DNA of 64,000 nucleotides from assembly GCF_014164775.1 (NCBI RefSeq), contig NZ_JACJGB010000003.1, positions 1-64,000 of the forward strand, given 5' to 3'. The notes beneath the pieces were generated by a model. It had not been told where the DNA came from, ran no database searches, and was given only the letters and a program-made list of their open reading frames with translations. Source of the stretch: Tessaracoccus sp. MC1679 (GTDB taxonomy: Bacteria > Actinomycetota > Actinomycetes > Propionibacteriales > Propionibacteriaceae). A program made the position numbers and the translations under genes. Shown here one piece after another: positions 63,146 through 64,000 of the stretch. Each line of letters opens with the position of its first letter. The stretch's first letter is position 1.

Positions 63146-64000
63146 GTGATTGTTGCTGCCGCCGATGGGTCCGCCCTCTCCAACCCCGGGCCCGCTGGCT
63201 GGGCCTGGTACGTCAGCGACGACATCTGGGCCGCCGGTGGCTGGGACCACGGCACCAACAACATGGGCGAACTGATGGCCGTACTCGACCTGCTCCGCTC
63301 CACCTCGCACCTCGACGAGCCACTCCGGATCCTCTGCGATTCGCAGTACGTCATCAACTCCCTCACCAAGTGGTTGCCCGGCTGGAAGCGCAAGGGGTGG
63401 AAGAAGGGCGACGGCAAGCCGGTGCTCAATGTGGAGTTGATGAAGGAGCTCGACGCCGCGCTGCAGGGGCGCACCGTCCAGTTCGAATGGGTCAAGGGCC
63501 ACGCCGGACACTCGATGAACGAGGCCGCGGACGAGCGGGCCCGTGCAGCGGCCACCGCCTTTCAGCGCGGAGACCCCGTCAACCATGGCCCGGGTTTCCC
63601 GGACACCCACCGTCCCCCCGGGCGCCGAGACTTCTCGGTGGGGCAGACCGAACCGGAACCCGACCTCTTTTCCACAGCGCCCTCCGAGGAGCCCGTGCCG
63701 GCGCCAGTGCCGGGTTCCGCGTCACCGCGCACCAAAGCCGCTCTCGTTCGCCTCACCCGGGAAGCAGTCTCCGACCCTGCAGCGGCCAGGCTCCACCGCG
63801 ACTTCGTCGCGCACGGCGCCGACGGCGGCCAGACCCGGCATCTGCCCTGGCCAGCGGCCGATGAGGTGCGGTTCCTCGCCGTCGACACGGTGACGGCCGG
63901 GGCCGGTCTGGTGCGGTGGGCGCAGCAGGACCTTATGTGTTCGGGGCTGTGGGTGGAACTCCCTGCGGGCTGGTCGCTGCGATTCGCCCAGGCCACCCGG
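63146..64000 (+). CDS. Ribonuclease HI with C-terminal extension (partial, runs off window)
   Basis: 285 codons are open to the window edge. Residues 1-140 are RNase HI: first Asp in VIVAAADGSALSNPGPAGWAWYV, Glu in NNMGELMAVLDLL, Asp in ILCDSQYVINSLTKWLPGWKRKGWKKGDGKPV (substrate-handle region), His/Asp in VKGHAGHSMNEAADERAR. A linker rich in Pro follows, then from about residue 195 a second domain (TKAALVRLTREAVSDPAAARLHRDFVAHGADG...) resembling DUF4440/NTF2-like proteins. It removes RNA from RNA-DNA hybrids. The GTG is placed by the TAGGCT box. The end of the gene is not seen. Confidence 0.88.
   Translation, partial: MIVAAADGSALSNPGPAGWAWYVSDDIWAAGGWDHGTNNMGELMAVLDLLRSTSHLDEPLRILCDSQYVINSLTKWLPGWKRKGWKKGDGKPVLNVELMKELDAALQGRTVQFEWVKGHAGHSMNEAADERARAAATAFQRGDPVNHGPGFPDTHRPPGRRDFSVGQTEPEPDLFSTAPSEEPVPAPVPGSASPRTKAALVRLTREAVSDPAAARLHRDFVAHGADGGQTRHLPWPAADEVRFLAVDTVTAGAGLVRWAQQDLMCSGLWVELPAGWSLRFAQATR

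Noticed and set aside
62759-63610. Extending the F5/8-C remnant into a full gene up to 63.6 kb on the minus strand
   Set aside because: The upstream part is antisense to a complete RNase HI domain and shows no signal peptide or glycosidase motif.

Overview
This is a 64 kb stretch of a high-GC actinobacterial chromosome. Gene content and order point to the Propionibacteriales or a close relative: the tsaE-tsaB-rimI-tsaD, groES-groEL and guaB-guaB3-guaA set, the pcrA/M23 peptidase/sucC-sucD/PerM-like/purN-purH block, and folD followed by a DUF3017 gene all match orders known from Mycobacterium tuberculosis. A repeat-rich DUF222/HNH ('13E12') locus adds to this. The family-level assignment is inference; the actinobacterial assignment is strong. 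Genes are densely packed. Many are joined by 4-bp ATGA/GTGA overlaps, and about 16 start codons sit 6-7 nt after a TANNNT -10 box, so leaderless mRNAs are probably common.

Layout. 1-890: tail of an unidentified gene, then about 0.84 kb of non-coding repeats. 0.9-7 kb: GNAT enzyme and Tat-exported DyP peroxidase, divergent from a copper chaperone preceded by a CsoR-like palindrome; GH31 glycosidase; GT4 glycosyltransferase. 7.1-12.3 kb: DEAD-box helicase with a repetitive charged N-terminus, then the t6A genes (GNAT-TsaE fusion, TsaB, RimI, TsaD). 12.4-18.7 kb: peptide ABC transporter (lipoprotein, two permeases, double ATPase). 18.7-22.4 kb: Nudix hydrolase, methyltransferase-like gene, groES-groEL under two CIRCE operators. 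22.5-30.1 kb: guaB, guaB3, chorismate mutase, FAD oxidoreductase, SDR, cysK, guaA.

30.1-34.5 kb: three-gene PspC membrane operon divergent from a PspC-type histidine kinase and its response regulator, then two small membrane proteins. 34.5-49.5 kb: phospholipase D-like protein, pcrA, M23 peptidase, sucCD, a sensor-like membrane protein, PerM-like protein, purN, purH, folD, DUF3017, VKOR and mdh. 49.6-59.5 kb: acetate/solute symporter with its DUF485 partner, purU, CNNM-type protein, APH-fold protein, cytidine and adenosine deaminases, a hypothetical, DUF2871 protein and a second two-component system. The purine theme (guaB, guaA, purN, purH, folD, purU, add) runs through the window.

59.5-64 kb is the accessory region. 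A DUF222-HNH gene is enclosed by nested inverted repeats: outer 47-bp units and an inner unit of about 49 bp that is part of a six-copy tandem array on the left. A module of about 400 bp next to it is also present, inverted, at the left end of the window, where it keeps a 90-nt dyad. A DinB-like gene, a remnant of an F5/8-type-C domain gene and an RNase H gene running off the window close the region. No rRNA, tRNA or CRISPR array was seen.
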